In this document: positions 20,734-29,415 of the stretch, piece by piece
Layout: each line of letters opens with the position of its first letter
Numbering within the stretch: position 1 is the first letter of the stretch
NCBI GenBank assembly: GCA_945910005.1
Contig: OX246745.1
Coordinates: 11,419,951 to 11,483,950 of the forward strand
Direction of reading: 5' to 3'
DNA: 64,000 nt
Source of the DNA: Isoperla grammatica
Lineage: Eukaryota; Arthropoda; Insecta; Plecoptera; Perlodidae
Translations under genes and position numbers: made by a program
Notes under the pieces: generated by a model
The model's input: only the letters and a program-made list of their open reading frames with translations
Told to the model about the DNA's origin: nothing
Database searches by the model: none

Positions 20734-21402
20734 CCAGAGATATTTGAGAATCGTACTTGTGCAGTAAGTCTTTTGTATTTGTACTTTGTTTTCAACTTTA
20801 TTGTGTTGACGATTCAAGTGCTTGGGACTGTACACGATCTCTATATTCCATAATAATGAACTATAAAAATTCAGAAATGGAATTGGAGTAAAATCTCATC
20901 ATCGACATTGAAGGTGCGTAACTTATTGAAAAATTTTCCGATATAGACATCGAAACGTTTAAAAACGACGTCGAAAAAACGAGGGATGTTTACCTGTTGT
21001 GTATATTGGTGTAACAACCAGGCTTTGTCAGGTACGAATATAATATCAAATCATAGATTTCCGCACAGAGAAAAATCCCCGAAACTTAGCGCCAGTGGCT
21101 TATGTCAATAGGGTGAGAACTTTAAACCAAGCCCGTGTGATCACTTCTAGGACGTGTGATAGATTATCAACTACAAATTACATAATAGACGCAAAATGTT
21201 TTGTTGCCAAAGGGCTACCTTGTTTGCGAGACACAACAACAACAACAGTTGTTATCATCCCTGCTTTCAATGCAGAAGGTCCCGGGTTCAAATCCCGGTT
21301 GAGGCAGAAGTTTTTTAACTTCAATTAAGTATTCACTTCCATTACAACTTGTCTTAGGAATAAGTAAATGGTGACTTTGGAGCCGTCCCAGTAACGAAGC
21401 AC
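20734..21402. other. spacer with tRNA-like relic, no gene seen
   Basis: Between the fold-back and the Penelope insertion. At 21281-21298 there is a tRNA-type T-arm (CCGGGTTCAAATCCCGG) with a B box, but no matching A box or acceptor half. This is probably a SINE or tRNA fragment. Confidence 0.5.
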
Positions 21403-21417
21403 TCAATAAAGTCAAAG
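21403..21417. repeat. left target-site duplication of Penelope compound
   Basis: TCAATAAAGTCAAAG, repeated at 29139-29153. The first two bases could belong to the element, so the duplication is 13-15 bp. Confidence 0.9.
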
Positions 21418-21709
21418 CTTGATTTGGTAGAAATGCCAATCGGCTGGGTTAGATGTATATTGGGGAAAGAAGAAAGGAGACCAACAGCTTACCTGAAAGG
21501 TTGTGGGTGGCTGCTTGAGGTGAAGATTAACACAGATATTTACACATTTTTGTCGAACGTTTCGGCCTACGTGGCCTTGGTCACCGACCGTTGAAGAAGA
21601 CTAAAGCTATTTCTATTTAAAAATACTATTTACACGATATTTACAAGGCGCTGTTGGTTGTGGTGGCGGTGTGGGAGGAGGGAGGGGCCTAGGGGTAGGT
21701 GGCCTAGGC

Positions 21710-24526
21710 CTACCTTAGGTTGAGGTTGGGCTTTTGGCGCGAGTTGGTAACTATTTGATGCGCCAGTTCCCATTGCCTCAGGTGCTCCTCGTTGCAGGAA
21801 GGGGGTAATGATCTTACTACCCTGGTAGTGTAGCAATCATTAAACCCCTTGTTGTGGGTGCCTGCATGTTGGGCCACGGGTTTAAGGTCAAGTTTTTGTA
21901 CAGTGTCCTGCCTATGCCCATTCATTCGAGTACTTAGTGAGTTGGTCGTTAGGCCTATGTACTCGGCCGGGCATAGTTGGCACTGTAGTTGGTAGATCAG
22001 GTTGGTTGTGGTGCAGTTGTAGTGTTGCCTGATGGGGTATGTTTTTCCGGTGGCTCGAGCAGTGAAAGAAGTAGTGGAAGGGTGGATGGCGCAGGTCTTA
22101 CAGCGTGGTCTGTGGCATGGGTGTGATCCCCGGGGTAGGGGCAGCTTCTCCTTCTTCCTGTCTGGGGTGTGCCTAACGATGCGGTCGCTGATGTTAGGTG
22201 GGCGCCGGAAGTACACCCGCGGTAGGTTTTTCGCCAGGTCGTTGGTGAGAGCTGAGGATTTGAGGATGTGGGCTCCTCGCTTCATAATGCCATTTAGTAC
22301 GTGTAAGCCTGGGTGCCACTGGGTGACTAGTGGGATAATGCTGTTGTTGGGTGGAGTGCGTGGTTTGTTTGGCCGATGGATTTGGTTTAGGACTTTCTGG
22401 CGGGGGTATCCCCGAGCCACAAAGGCATTCGCAATGCGGTGGCAATACTTCGCTAAGTCCTCTTCGTTGGAACAAATCCTGCGTCCTCGTATGGCGAGTG
22501 CGTGTGGTAAGGCTTGTTTCGTATAGTTGGGGTGGCAGCTGTCATAATGCAGATATTGCTGACTGTTGGTTGGTTTGAAATGGACGCTGGTTTCCAGGTG
22601 TCCATCCCGGATCCAGACATCGACGTCTAAAAAGTTGACGTGGTGTTTGGAGATTTCCCACGTGAAGCGTAGCGAGGTAAAGGTGTTTAGTTCCTCTAAG
22701 AAGGTCGCGAAAGATTCTTCACCATGGGTCCAAATAGCGTAGATGTCGTCGATGAACCGGAACCAACAGAGCGGTTGTAAACCCTGTGTCTTCAGGAAGT
22801 CCGTTTCAACTTTGCCCATGAACAGGTTGGCGTAAGATGGAGCCATCCTGGTGCCCATGGCCGTTCCCTTCGTTTGGAGGTAGTGGCGGTCCATGAAGCT
22901 GAAGTTGTTCATTGATAGGACCAGCTGCGATAGTCCTACCAAGAATTGGGTATCGGGTTTGGTGTTCTGGGGTCTGCTGTTGAGGTACTTTTCTAAGGCT
23001 GAGAGTCCTTGTGTGGTGGGTATGTTTGTATATAGAGAAGTGACATCTATGGTGGCCATAAGGGCGTTGGCAGGGAGGGGCATGGCCAGACTCTTCAGTT
23101 TCTCTAGAAAATCATATGTGTCTTTGATGTGAGACTCTAAACCGGTGACCAGGGGTTGTAGATGGTAATCAACAAACGCAGAGATGCGCTCCGTGGGTGA
23201 GTCGAAGCTGGCGACAATAGGGCGCCCTGGGTTGTTCGGTTTGTGGATTTTTGGGAGCATATAGAAGGTCGGTGTGCGGGGTTCCTTAGGGGTCAGGAGA
23301 TTGATGTCGTTCTCGCTGAGGTTTTGGGCCTTCCCTCGACTGTTGACAAAATCTTTGACCTTCTGCAGGTGTGTTGTTGTTGGGTCTCCTTGTAACAGCT
23401 TGTATGTAGACCTGTCCTCAAGTTGCCTGCGGCCCTCTTCCACGTAATCTTTGGTGTTCTGGATAACAATCTTCGAACCCTTATCTGCAGGCAGGATAAT
23501 GATGTCTTGATTGTTTCTTAGTGTGGTGAGAGCCTTGCGCTGGAGAGGGGTGAGGTTCGAGGTAACGGGTAGGCTATTGACAAGTTCAGGAGATGACACC
23601 GCACTGGTCAAATAGGTGATATATTGTTCAATTGGATGCTCTGGCGGAAGAACTCCCGGGTTCCAGTTGGATTTTTCTTTAAATTTGACAAGAGCTGGGG
23701 CAATGGCTTTATCAGGGTTGGGGTTGAAGGTGTGTTGGCTAAAAAAGTATTTCAGCCTTAGGGTCCTGGCAAAGGTTAAAGTGTCTTTGACAAGAGCGAA
23801 ATGGTCAAATTCGGGTGTTGGGACGAATGTTAGGCCTTTAGAAAGGACTTCTTCTTCATCTCGCGTGAGGTTGTGGCCTGACAGGTTCAGTAGGCCTACT
23901 GACAGGTCTCGTTGATTTCCGTCGTCTGCTGGTGTCTCAGGCTGTTCGCCCAGTGGAGGGCGTGCTGCGGGCGTAGGCCTAGGCAGGATGGGAACAGCAG
24001 GGGCGGGCCTGGCTAGGCCAAAAAGGTCAGCTAGACAGGGTGTCTCGCCTATCAGTGGTGGTGGGCGTGGCGTCGTCCGTTCTTCAGCTAGGTCCGTGGG
24101 GAGTGTGATGTTGGCATCAAAGTATTCCTTGGTTAGCTTGGATAACTTATGGAGGTGGTTGGACGCATTCCTCGATAGCGTGGCTGTCGCTTTGGCGAGG
24201 GTTTCTGAGATGTGCGTCAGAAGATGGGGGCGAGCCGTGAGCGCAACTTTGACGTGTGACGTTAGTTGGTAGGAGTGTTCTCGGGTCAACGTTTCGTACT
24301 CCGCTAGTACACAGCGCGTCGTTTCACGTCCTTGGAGTAGGTTCAACCTGGCGACGCTAGGACGCGCTGCGGGTGGAAGACCCGTTAGAGCTCTCCCTGG
24401 TCTGAAAGCCCTTGGGGCTATTCCCAAGTCTAGGCACGTTTGCAGAAATAACTTGTGGCTATTCAATGCTGCAAGTTTATTGGCGTGGGATCGTATTCTG
24501 TTTAGCCAAAATCTTATAGGATCCAT
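21710..24526 (-). CDS. Penelope-like RT with GIY-YIG endonuclease, inverted copy
   Basis: An intact 938-codon frame from ATG at 24526 (a GTG 18 nt earlier is in frame but less likely). The translation matches the plus copy. Motifs in order: LPADKGSKIV (about residue 345), the Penelope-typical block; MLPKIHKPNNPGRPIV (about 423); ATIDVTSLYTNIP (first catalytic Asp, about 494); KGTAMGTRMAPSYANLF (about 553); RFIDDIYAIW with the FIDD catalytic pair (about 590-599); NFLDVDV (about 631). The C-terminus has a Cys-rich CHRPRCKTC and a GIY-YIG nuclease, NLIYQLQCQLCPAEYIGLT with RMNGH (about 842-872). It would reverse-transcribe element RNA and cut target DNA. The 5' leader reaches 24729 and the stop is TAG. 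No break is seen. Confidence 0.95.
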   Translation of the reverse strand: MDPIRFWLNRIRSHANKLAALNSHKLFLQTCLDLGIAPRAFRPGRALTGLPPAARPSVARLNLLQGRETTRCVLAEYETLTREHSYQLTSHVKVALTARPHLLTHISETLAKATATLSRNASNHLHKLSKLTKEYFDANITLPTDLAEERTTPRPPPLIGETPCLADLFGLARPAPAVPILPRPTPAARPPLGEQPETPADDGNQRDLSVGLLNLSGHNLTRDEEEVLSKGLTFVPTPEFDHFALVKDTLTFARTLRLKYFFSQHTFNPNPDKAIAPALVKFKEKSNWNPGVLPPEHPIEQYITYLTSAVSSPELVNSLPVTSNLTPLQRKALTTLRNNQDIIILPADKGSKIVIQNTKDYVEEGRRQLEDRSTYKLLQGDPTTTHLQKVKDFVNSRGKAQNLSENDINLLTPKEPRTPTFYMLPKIHKPNNPGRPIVASFDSPTERISAFVDYHLQPLVTGLESHIKDTYDFLEKLKSLAMPLPANALMATIDVTSLYTNIPTTQGLSALEKYLNSRPQNTKPDTQFLVGLSQLVLSMNNFSFMDRHYLQTKGTAMGTRMAPSYANLFMGKVETDFLKTQGLQPLCWFRFIDDIYAIWTHGEESFATFLEELNTFTSLRFTWEISKHHVNFLDVDVWIRDGHLETSVHFKPTNSQQYLHYDSCHPNYTKQALPHALAIRGRRICSNEEDLAKYCHRIANAFVARGYPRQKVLNQIHRPNKPRTPPNNSIIPLVTQWHPGLHVLNGIMKRGAHILKSSALTNDLAKNLPRVYFRRPPNISDRIVRHTPDRKKEKLPLPRGSHPCHRPRCKTCAIHPSTTSFTARATGKTYPIRQHYNCTTTNLIYQLQCQLCPAEYIGLTTNSLSTRMNGHRQDTVQKLDLKPVAQHAGTHNKGFNDCYTTRVVRSLPPSCNEEHLRQWELAHQIVTNSRQKPNLNLR

Positions 24527-24729
24527 CGTCGTAAGGCAAGGCACAGAGGAAAAGAAGAAAAAAAGAAAGGAAAGAATGATAGAAACAAGGGGTCGTACAA
24601 TGAAGGGGGGGGTTGGAAAGTTTGTAGGTCAATCGACTACTTTGCTTGATTTGGTAGAAATGCCAATCGGCTGGGTTAGATGTATATTGGGGAAAGAAGA
24701 AAGGAGACCAACAGCTTACCTGAAAGGTT

Positions 24730-25655
24730 ACTTTTTAGACGTCGATGTCTGGATCCGGGATGGACACCTGGAAACCAGCGTCCATTTCAAACCAACCAAC
24801 AGTCAGCAATATCTGCATTATGACAGCTGCCACCCCAACTATACGAAACAAGCCTTACCACACGCACTCGCCATACGAGGACGCAGGATTTGTTCCAACG
24901 AAGAGGACTTAGCGAAGTATTGCCACCGCATTGCGAATGCCTTTGTGGCTCGGGGATACCCCCGCCAGAAAGTCCTAAACCAAATCCATCGGCCAAACAA
25001 ACCACGCACTCCACCCAACAACAGCATTATCCCACTAGTCACCCAGTGGCACCCAGGCTTACACGTACTAAATGGCATTATGAAGCGAGGAGCCCACATC
25101 CTCAAATCCTCAGCTCTCACCAACGACCTGGCGAAAAACCTACCGCGGGTGTACTTCCGGCGCCCACCTAACATCAGCGACCGCATCGTTAGGCACACCC
25201 CAGACAGGAAGAAGGAGAAGCTGCCCCTACCCCGGGGATCACACCCATGCCACAGACCACGCTGTAAGACCTGCGCCATCCACCCTTCCACTACTTCTTT
25301 CACTGCTCGAGCCACCGGAAAAACATACCCCATCAGGCAACACTACAACTGCACCACAACCAACCTGATCTACCAACTACAGTGCCAACTATGCCCGGCC
25401 GAGTACATAGGCCTAACGACCAACTCACTAAGTACTCGAATGAATGGGCATAGGCAGGACACTGTACAAAAACTTGACCTTAAACCCGTGGCCCAACATG
25501 CAGGCACCCACAACAAGGGGTTTAATGATTGCTACACTACCAGGGTAGTAAGATCATTACCCCCTTCCTGCAACGAGGAGCACCTGAGGCAATGGGAACT
25601 GGCGCATCAAATAGTTACCAACTCGCGCCAAAAGCCCAACCTCAACCTAAGGTAG
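24730..25655 (+). pseudogene. 5'-truncated Penelope-like unit (C-terminal 306 codons)
   Basis: Begins inside the RT frame just before FLDVDVWIRDGH and runs to the TAG at 25653-25655. It keeps the Cys-rich motif and GIY-YIG domain but lacks all RT catalytic boxes. It corresponds base for base, at offset 3,227, to 27957-28882. An open frame can be read in from the antisense of the inverted unit, but that junction is accidental. As the upstream member of the tandem it supplies the left pLTR. Confidence 0.9.
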
Positions 25656-26065
25656 GCCTAGGCCACCTACCCCTAGGCCCCTCCCTCCTCCCACACCGCC
25701 ACCACAACCAACAGCGCCTTGTAAATATCGTGTAAATAGTATTTTTAAATAGAAATAGCTTTAGTCTTCTTCAACGGTCGGTGACCAAGGCCACGTAGGC
25801 CGAAACGTTCGACAAAAATGTGTAAATATCTGTGTTAATCTTCACCTCAAGCAGCCACCCACAACCTTTCAGGTAAGCTGTTGGTCTCCTTTCTTCTTTC
25901 CCCAATATACATCTAACCCAGCCGATTGGCATTTCTACCAAATCAAGCAAAGTAGTCGATTGACCTACAAACTTTCCAACCCCCCCCTTCATTGTACGAC
26001 CCCTTGTTTCTATCATTCTTTCCTTTCTTTTTTTCTTCTTTTCCTCTGTGCCTTGCCTTACGACG
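25656..26065 (+). promoter_or_regulatory. Penelope inter-unit region: 3' UTR plus 5' leader (pLTR)
   Basis: 3' UTR of the truncated unit (25656-25862) fused to the leader of the full unit (25863-26065). The leader starts AACCTTTCAGGTAAGCTG, containing CAG|GTAAGC, a textbook splice donor. A pyrimidine-rich stretch (25983-26050) lies just before the ATG at 26066, but I see no clear acceptor AG. In Penelope elements this region carries the promoter and, in many, a hammerhead ribozyme; a degenerate candidate is at 25774-25813. Confidence 0.6.
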
Positions 26066-28882
26066 ATGGATCCTATAAGATTTTGGCTAAACAGAATACG
26101 ATCCCACGCCAATAAACTTGCAGCATTGAATAGCCACAAGTTATTTCTGCAAACGTGCCTAGACTTGGGAATAGCCCCAAGGGCTTTCAGACCAGGGAGA
26201 GCTCTAACGGGTCTTCCACCCGCAGCGCGTCCTAGCGTCGCCAGGTTGAACCTACTCCAAGGACGTGAAACGACGCGCTGTGTACTAGCGGAGTACGAAA
26301 CGTTGACTCGAGAACACTCCTACCAACTAACGTCACACGTCAAAGTTGCGCTCACGGCTCGCCCCCATCTTCTGACGCACATCTCAGAAACCCTCGCCAA
26401 AGCGACAGCCACGCTATCGAGGAATGCGTCCAACCACCTCCATAAGTTATCCAAGCTAACCAAGGAATACTTTGATGCCAACATCACACTCCCCACGGAC
26501 CTAGCTGAAGAACGGACGACGCCACGCCCACCACCACTGATAGGCGAGACACCCTGTCTAGCTGACCTTTTTGGCCTAGCCAGGCCCGCCCCTGCTGTTC
26601 CCATCCTGCCTAGGCCTACGCCCGCAGCACGCCCTCCACTGGGCGAACAGCCTGAGACACCAGCAGACGACGGAAATCAACGAGACCTGTCAGTAGGCCT
26701 ACTGAACCTGTCAGGCCACAACCTCACGCGAGATGAAGAAGAAGTCCTTTCTAAAGGCCTAACATTCGTCCCAACACCCGAATTTGACCATTTCGCTCTT
26801 GTCAAAGACACTTTAACCTTTGCCAGGACCCTAAGGCTGAAATACTTTTTTAGCCAACACACCTTCAACCCCAACCCTGATAAAGCCATTGCCCCAGCTC
26901 TTGTCAAATTTAAAGAAAAATCCAACTGGAACCCGGGAGTTCTTCCGCCAGAGCATCCAATTGAACAATATATCACCTATTTGACCAGTGCGGTGTCATC
27001 TCCTGAACTTGTCAATAGCCTACCCGTTACCTCGAACCTCACCCCTCTCCAGCGCAAGGCTCTCACCACACTAAGAAACAATCAAGACATCATTATCCTG
27101 CCTGCAGATAAGGGTTCGAAGATTGTTATCCAGAACACCAAAGATTACGTGGAAGAGGGCCGCAGGCAACTTGAGGACAGGTCTACATACAAGCTGTTAC
27201 AAGGAGACCCAACAACAACACACCTGCAGAAGGTCAAAGATTTTGTCAACAGTCGAGGGAAGGCCCAAAACCTCAGCGAGAACGACATCAATCTCCTGAC
27301 CCCTAAGGAACCCCGCACACCGACCTTCTATATGCTCCCAAAAATCCACAAACCGAACAACCCAGGGCGCCCTATTGTCGCCAGCTTCGACTCACCCACG
27401 GAGCGCATCTCTGCGTTTGTTGATTACCATCTACAACCCCTGGTCACCGGTTTAGAGTCTCACATCAAAGACACATATGATTTTCTAGAGAAACTGAAGA
27501 GTCTGGCCATGCCCCTCCCTGCCAACGCCCTTATGGCCACCATAGATGTCACTTCTCTATATACAAACATACCCACCACACAAGGACTCTCAGCCTTAGA
27601 AAAGTACCTCAACAGCAGACCCCAGAACACCAAACCCGATACCCAATTCTTGGTAGGACTATCGCAGCTGGTCCTATCAATGAACAACTTCAGCTTCATG
27701 GACCGCCACTACCTCCAAACGAAGGGAACGGCCATGGGCACCAGGATGGCTCCATCTTACGCCAACCTGTTCATGGGCAAAGTTGAAACGGACTTCCTGA
27801 AGACACAGGGTTTACAACCGCTCTGTTGGTTCCGGTTCATCGACGACATCTACGCTATTTGGACCCATGGTGAAGAATCTTTCGCGACCTTCTTAGAGGA
27901 ACTAAACACCTTTACCTCGCTACGCTTCACGTGGGAAATCTCCAAACACCACGTCAACTTTTTAGACGTCGATGTCTGGATCCGGGATGGACACCTGGAA
28001 ACCAGCGTCCATTTCAAACCAACCAACAGTCAGCAATATCTGCATTATGACAGCTGCCACCCCAACTATACGAAACAAGCCTTACCACACGCACTCGCCA
28101 TACGAGGACGCAGGATTTGTTCCAACGAAGAGGACTTAGCGAAGTATTGCCACCGCATTGCGAATGCCTTTGTGGCTCGGGGATACCCCCGCCAGAAAGT
28201 CCTAAACCAAATCCATCGGCCAAACAAACCACGCACTCCACCCAACAACAGCATTATCCCACTAGTCACCCAGTGGCACCCAGGCTTACACGTACTAAAT
28301 GGCATTATGAAGCGAGGAGCCCACATCCTCAAATCCTCAGCTCTCACCAACGACCTGGCGAAAAACCTACCGCGGGTGTACTTCCGGCGCCCACCTAACA
28401 TCAGCGACCGCATCGTTAGGCACACCCCAGACAGGAAGAAGGAGAAGCTGCCCCTACCCCGGGGATCACACCCATGCCACAGACCACGCTGTAAGACCTG
28501 CGCCATCCACCCTTCCACTACTTCTTTCACTGCTCGAGCCACCGGAAAAACATACCCCATCAGGCAACACTACAACTGCACCACAACCAACCTGATCTAC
28601 CAACTACAGTGCCAACTATGCCCGGCCGAGTACATAGGCCTAACGACCAACTCACTAAGTACTCGAATGAATGGGCATAGGCAGGACACTGTACAAAAAC
28701 TTGACCTTAAACCCGTGGCCCAACATGCAGGCACCCACAACAAGGGGTTTAATGATTGCTACACTACCAGGGTAGTAAGATCATTACCCCCTTCCTGCAA
28801 CGAGGAGCACCTGAGGCAATGGGAACTGGCGCATCAAATAGTTACCAACTCGCGCCAAAAGCCCAACCTCAACCTAAGGTAG
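26066..28882 (+). CDS. Penelope-like RT with GIY-YIG endonuclease, direct copy
   Basis: 938 codons from ATG 26066 to TAG 28880-28882. It is the reverse-complement twin of the frame at 21710-24526, with the same full motif set. The N-terminal ~330 residues include a Pro-rich linker (PILPRPTPAARPPLGEQPE). Next come the DKG block, RT with FIDD, a thumb-like region, a CHRPRCKTC putative zinc motif and the GIY-YIG domain with YIG, Arg and His landmarks. The length and order fit GIY-YIG-bearing Penelope clades rather than the endonuclease-lacking telomeric ones. With both full copies intact the element may still be active. An identical antisense copy nearby could also silence it. Confidence 0.96.
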   Translation: MDPIRFWLNRIRSHANKLAALNSHKLFLQTCLDLGIAPRAFRPGRALTGLPPAARPSVARLNLLQGRETTRCVLAEYETLTREHSYQLTSHVKVALTARPHLLTHISETLAKATATLSRNASNHLHKLSKLTKEYFDANITLPTDLAEERTTPRPPPLIGETPCLADLFGLARPAPAVPILPRPTPAARPPLGEQPETPADDGNQRDLSVGLLNLSGHNLTRDEEEVLSKGLTFVPTPEFDHFALVKDTLTFARTLRLKYFFSQHTFNPNPDKAIAPALVKFKEKSNWNPGVLPPEHPIEQYITYLTSAVSSPELVNSLPVTSNLTPLQRKALTTLRNNQDIIILPADKGSKIVIQNTKDYVEEGRRQLEDRSTYKLLQGDPTTTHLQKVKDFVNSRGKAQNLSENDINLLTPKEPRTPTFYMLPKIHKPNNPGRPIVASFDSPTERISAFVDYHLQPLVTGLESHIKDTYDFLEKLKSLAMPLPANALMATIDVTSLYTNIPTTQGLSALEKYLNSRPQNTKPDTQFLVGLSQLVLSMNNFSFMDRHYLQTKGTAMGTRMAPSYANLFMGKVETDFLKTQGLQPLCWFRFIDDIYAIWTHGEESFATFLEELNTFTSLRFTWEISKHHVNFLDVDVWIRDGHLETSVHFKPTNSQQYLHYDSCHPNYTKQALPHALAIRGRRICSNEEDLAKYCHRIANAFVARGYPRQKVLNQIHRPNKPRTPPNNSIIPLVTQWHPGLHVLNGIMKRGAHILKSSALTNDLAKNLPRVYFRRPPNISDRIVRHTPDRKKEKLPLPRGSHPCHRPRCKTCAIHPSTTSFTARATGKTYPIRQHYNCTTTNLIYQLQCQLCPAEYIGLTTNSLSTRMNGHRQDTVQKLDLKPVAQHAGTHNKGFNDCYTTRVVRSLPPSCNEEHLRQWELAHQIVTNSRQKPNLNLR

Positions 28883-29138
28883 GCCTAGGCCACCTACCCC
28901 TAGGCCCCTCCCTCCTCCCACACCGCCACCACAACCAACAGCGCCTTGTAAATATCGTGTAAATAGTATTTTTAAATAGAAATAGCTTTAGTCTTCTTCA
29001 ACGGTCGGTGACCAAGGCCACGTAGGCCGAAACGTTCGACAAAAATGTGTAAATATCTGTGTTAATCTTCACCTCAAGCAGCCACCCACAACCTTTCAGG
29101 TAAGCTGTTGGTCTCCTTTCTTCTTTCCCCAATATACA
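28883..29138 (+). other. Penelope 3' UTR and 49-bp start of next unit
   Basis: The 3' UTR (28883-29089) contains the hairpin GGCC-ACGTA-GGCC-GAAAC. From 29090 the sequence repeats the unit start (ACCTTTCAGGTAAGCTG) and stops at 29138, where the target duplication begins. The inverted copy runs 85 bp into the next unit, so the two ends of the compound differ. Confidence 0.85.
29001..29040 (+). ncRNA. degenerate hammerhead-ribozyme-like motif
   Basis: GGTGACCAAGGCC-ACGTA-GGCCGAAACGTTC has a 4-bp stem II hairpin followed by the GAAA box. The place of the CTGANGA box reads GTGACCA, which differs at two core positions. Hammerhead motifs are known in Penelope pLTRs, and the location fits. Copies are at 25774-25813 and, inverted, 21552-21591. 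As written it should be weak or inactive. Confidence 0.4.
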
Positions 29139-29153
29139 TCAATAAAGTCAAAG
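29139..29153. repeat. right target-site duplication of Penelope compound
   Basis: TCAATAAAGTCAAAG, identical to 21403-21417. Confidence 0.9.
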
Positions 29154-29334
29154 TTGTTCTGAATCGGCCTTGTTGATTCTGACATTTGTCCGCAGGTGTT
29201 CGCACTGTCCAATCACTGATTCATATGTTTCATATTTGAAATATCGATCTTTGATTGGTTATCGCTCACTCGTCGATGGTGTTCGGAACCTAAAGGGTTG
29301 GTTTAGTTGCTTTAAATTAAAGTCCCCCACTGAA

Positions 29335-29380
29335 AATCAGTTTCATTACTGAGTGGGTGAGCTCTAAATGTGAATTTATT

Positions 29381-29412
<32 letters not shown>
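29335..29412. repeat. dispersed repeat with ATTT tail
   Basis: GTGGGTGAGCTCTAAATG and TGAATTTATTTTATTT here match GTGGGTTGGCTCTAAATG and TGAATTTATTTATTTT at 56751-56788. An ATTT-repeat tail follows. Probably the 3' end of a short retroelement family. Confidence 0.55.

Positions 29413-29415
<3 letters not shown>

Larger units (their letters stand above)
21418..29138. mobile_element. compound Penelope-like element (inverted, truncated and direct units)
   Basis: One insertion of 7,721 bp between 13-15 bp direct repeats. It contains (i) a full 3,227-bp unit on the minus strand, 21503-24729, with 85 bp of the next unit's start beyond its 3' end (21418-21502). Next is (ii) a 5'-truncated plus unit, 24730-25862, then (iii) a full plus unit, 25863-29089, and (iv) 49 bp of a further unit start, 29090-29138. 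The truncated and full plus units are in tandem with a period of 3,227 bp, which is the partial-tandem 'pLTR' form described for Penelope elements. All copies translate identically. The minus unit and the truncated unit abut at 24729/24730. Long terminal repeats of Ty or DIRS type are absent. Confidence 0.92.

Noticed and set aside
22032..24272. Open frames of 75-164 codons on the strand opposite the Penelope RT, repeated in all copies
   Set aside because: They are mirror shadows of the RT frame, identical in each copy because the DNA is identical.
24453..25655. 400-codon plus-strand open frame across the Penelope inverted junction
   Set aside because: Its first ~90 codons are antisense of the inverted unit's leader and N-terminus; only the part after 24730 is a real RT fragment. 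The join is accidental.
29001..29040. Intact hammerhead ribozyme
   Set aside because: The CTGANGA box is GTGACCA, so two core positions fail; kept only as a degenerate candidate.
21418..29138. LTR retrotransposon with inverted structure (DIRS or gypsy type)
   Set aside because: No protease, integrase, RNase H or tyrosine recombinase is present; the RT motifs, GIY-YIG domain and partial tandem fit Penelope.
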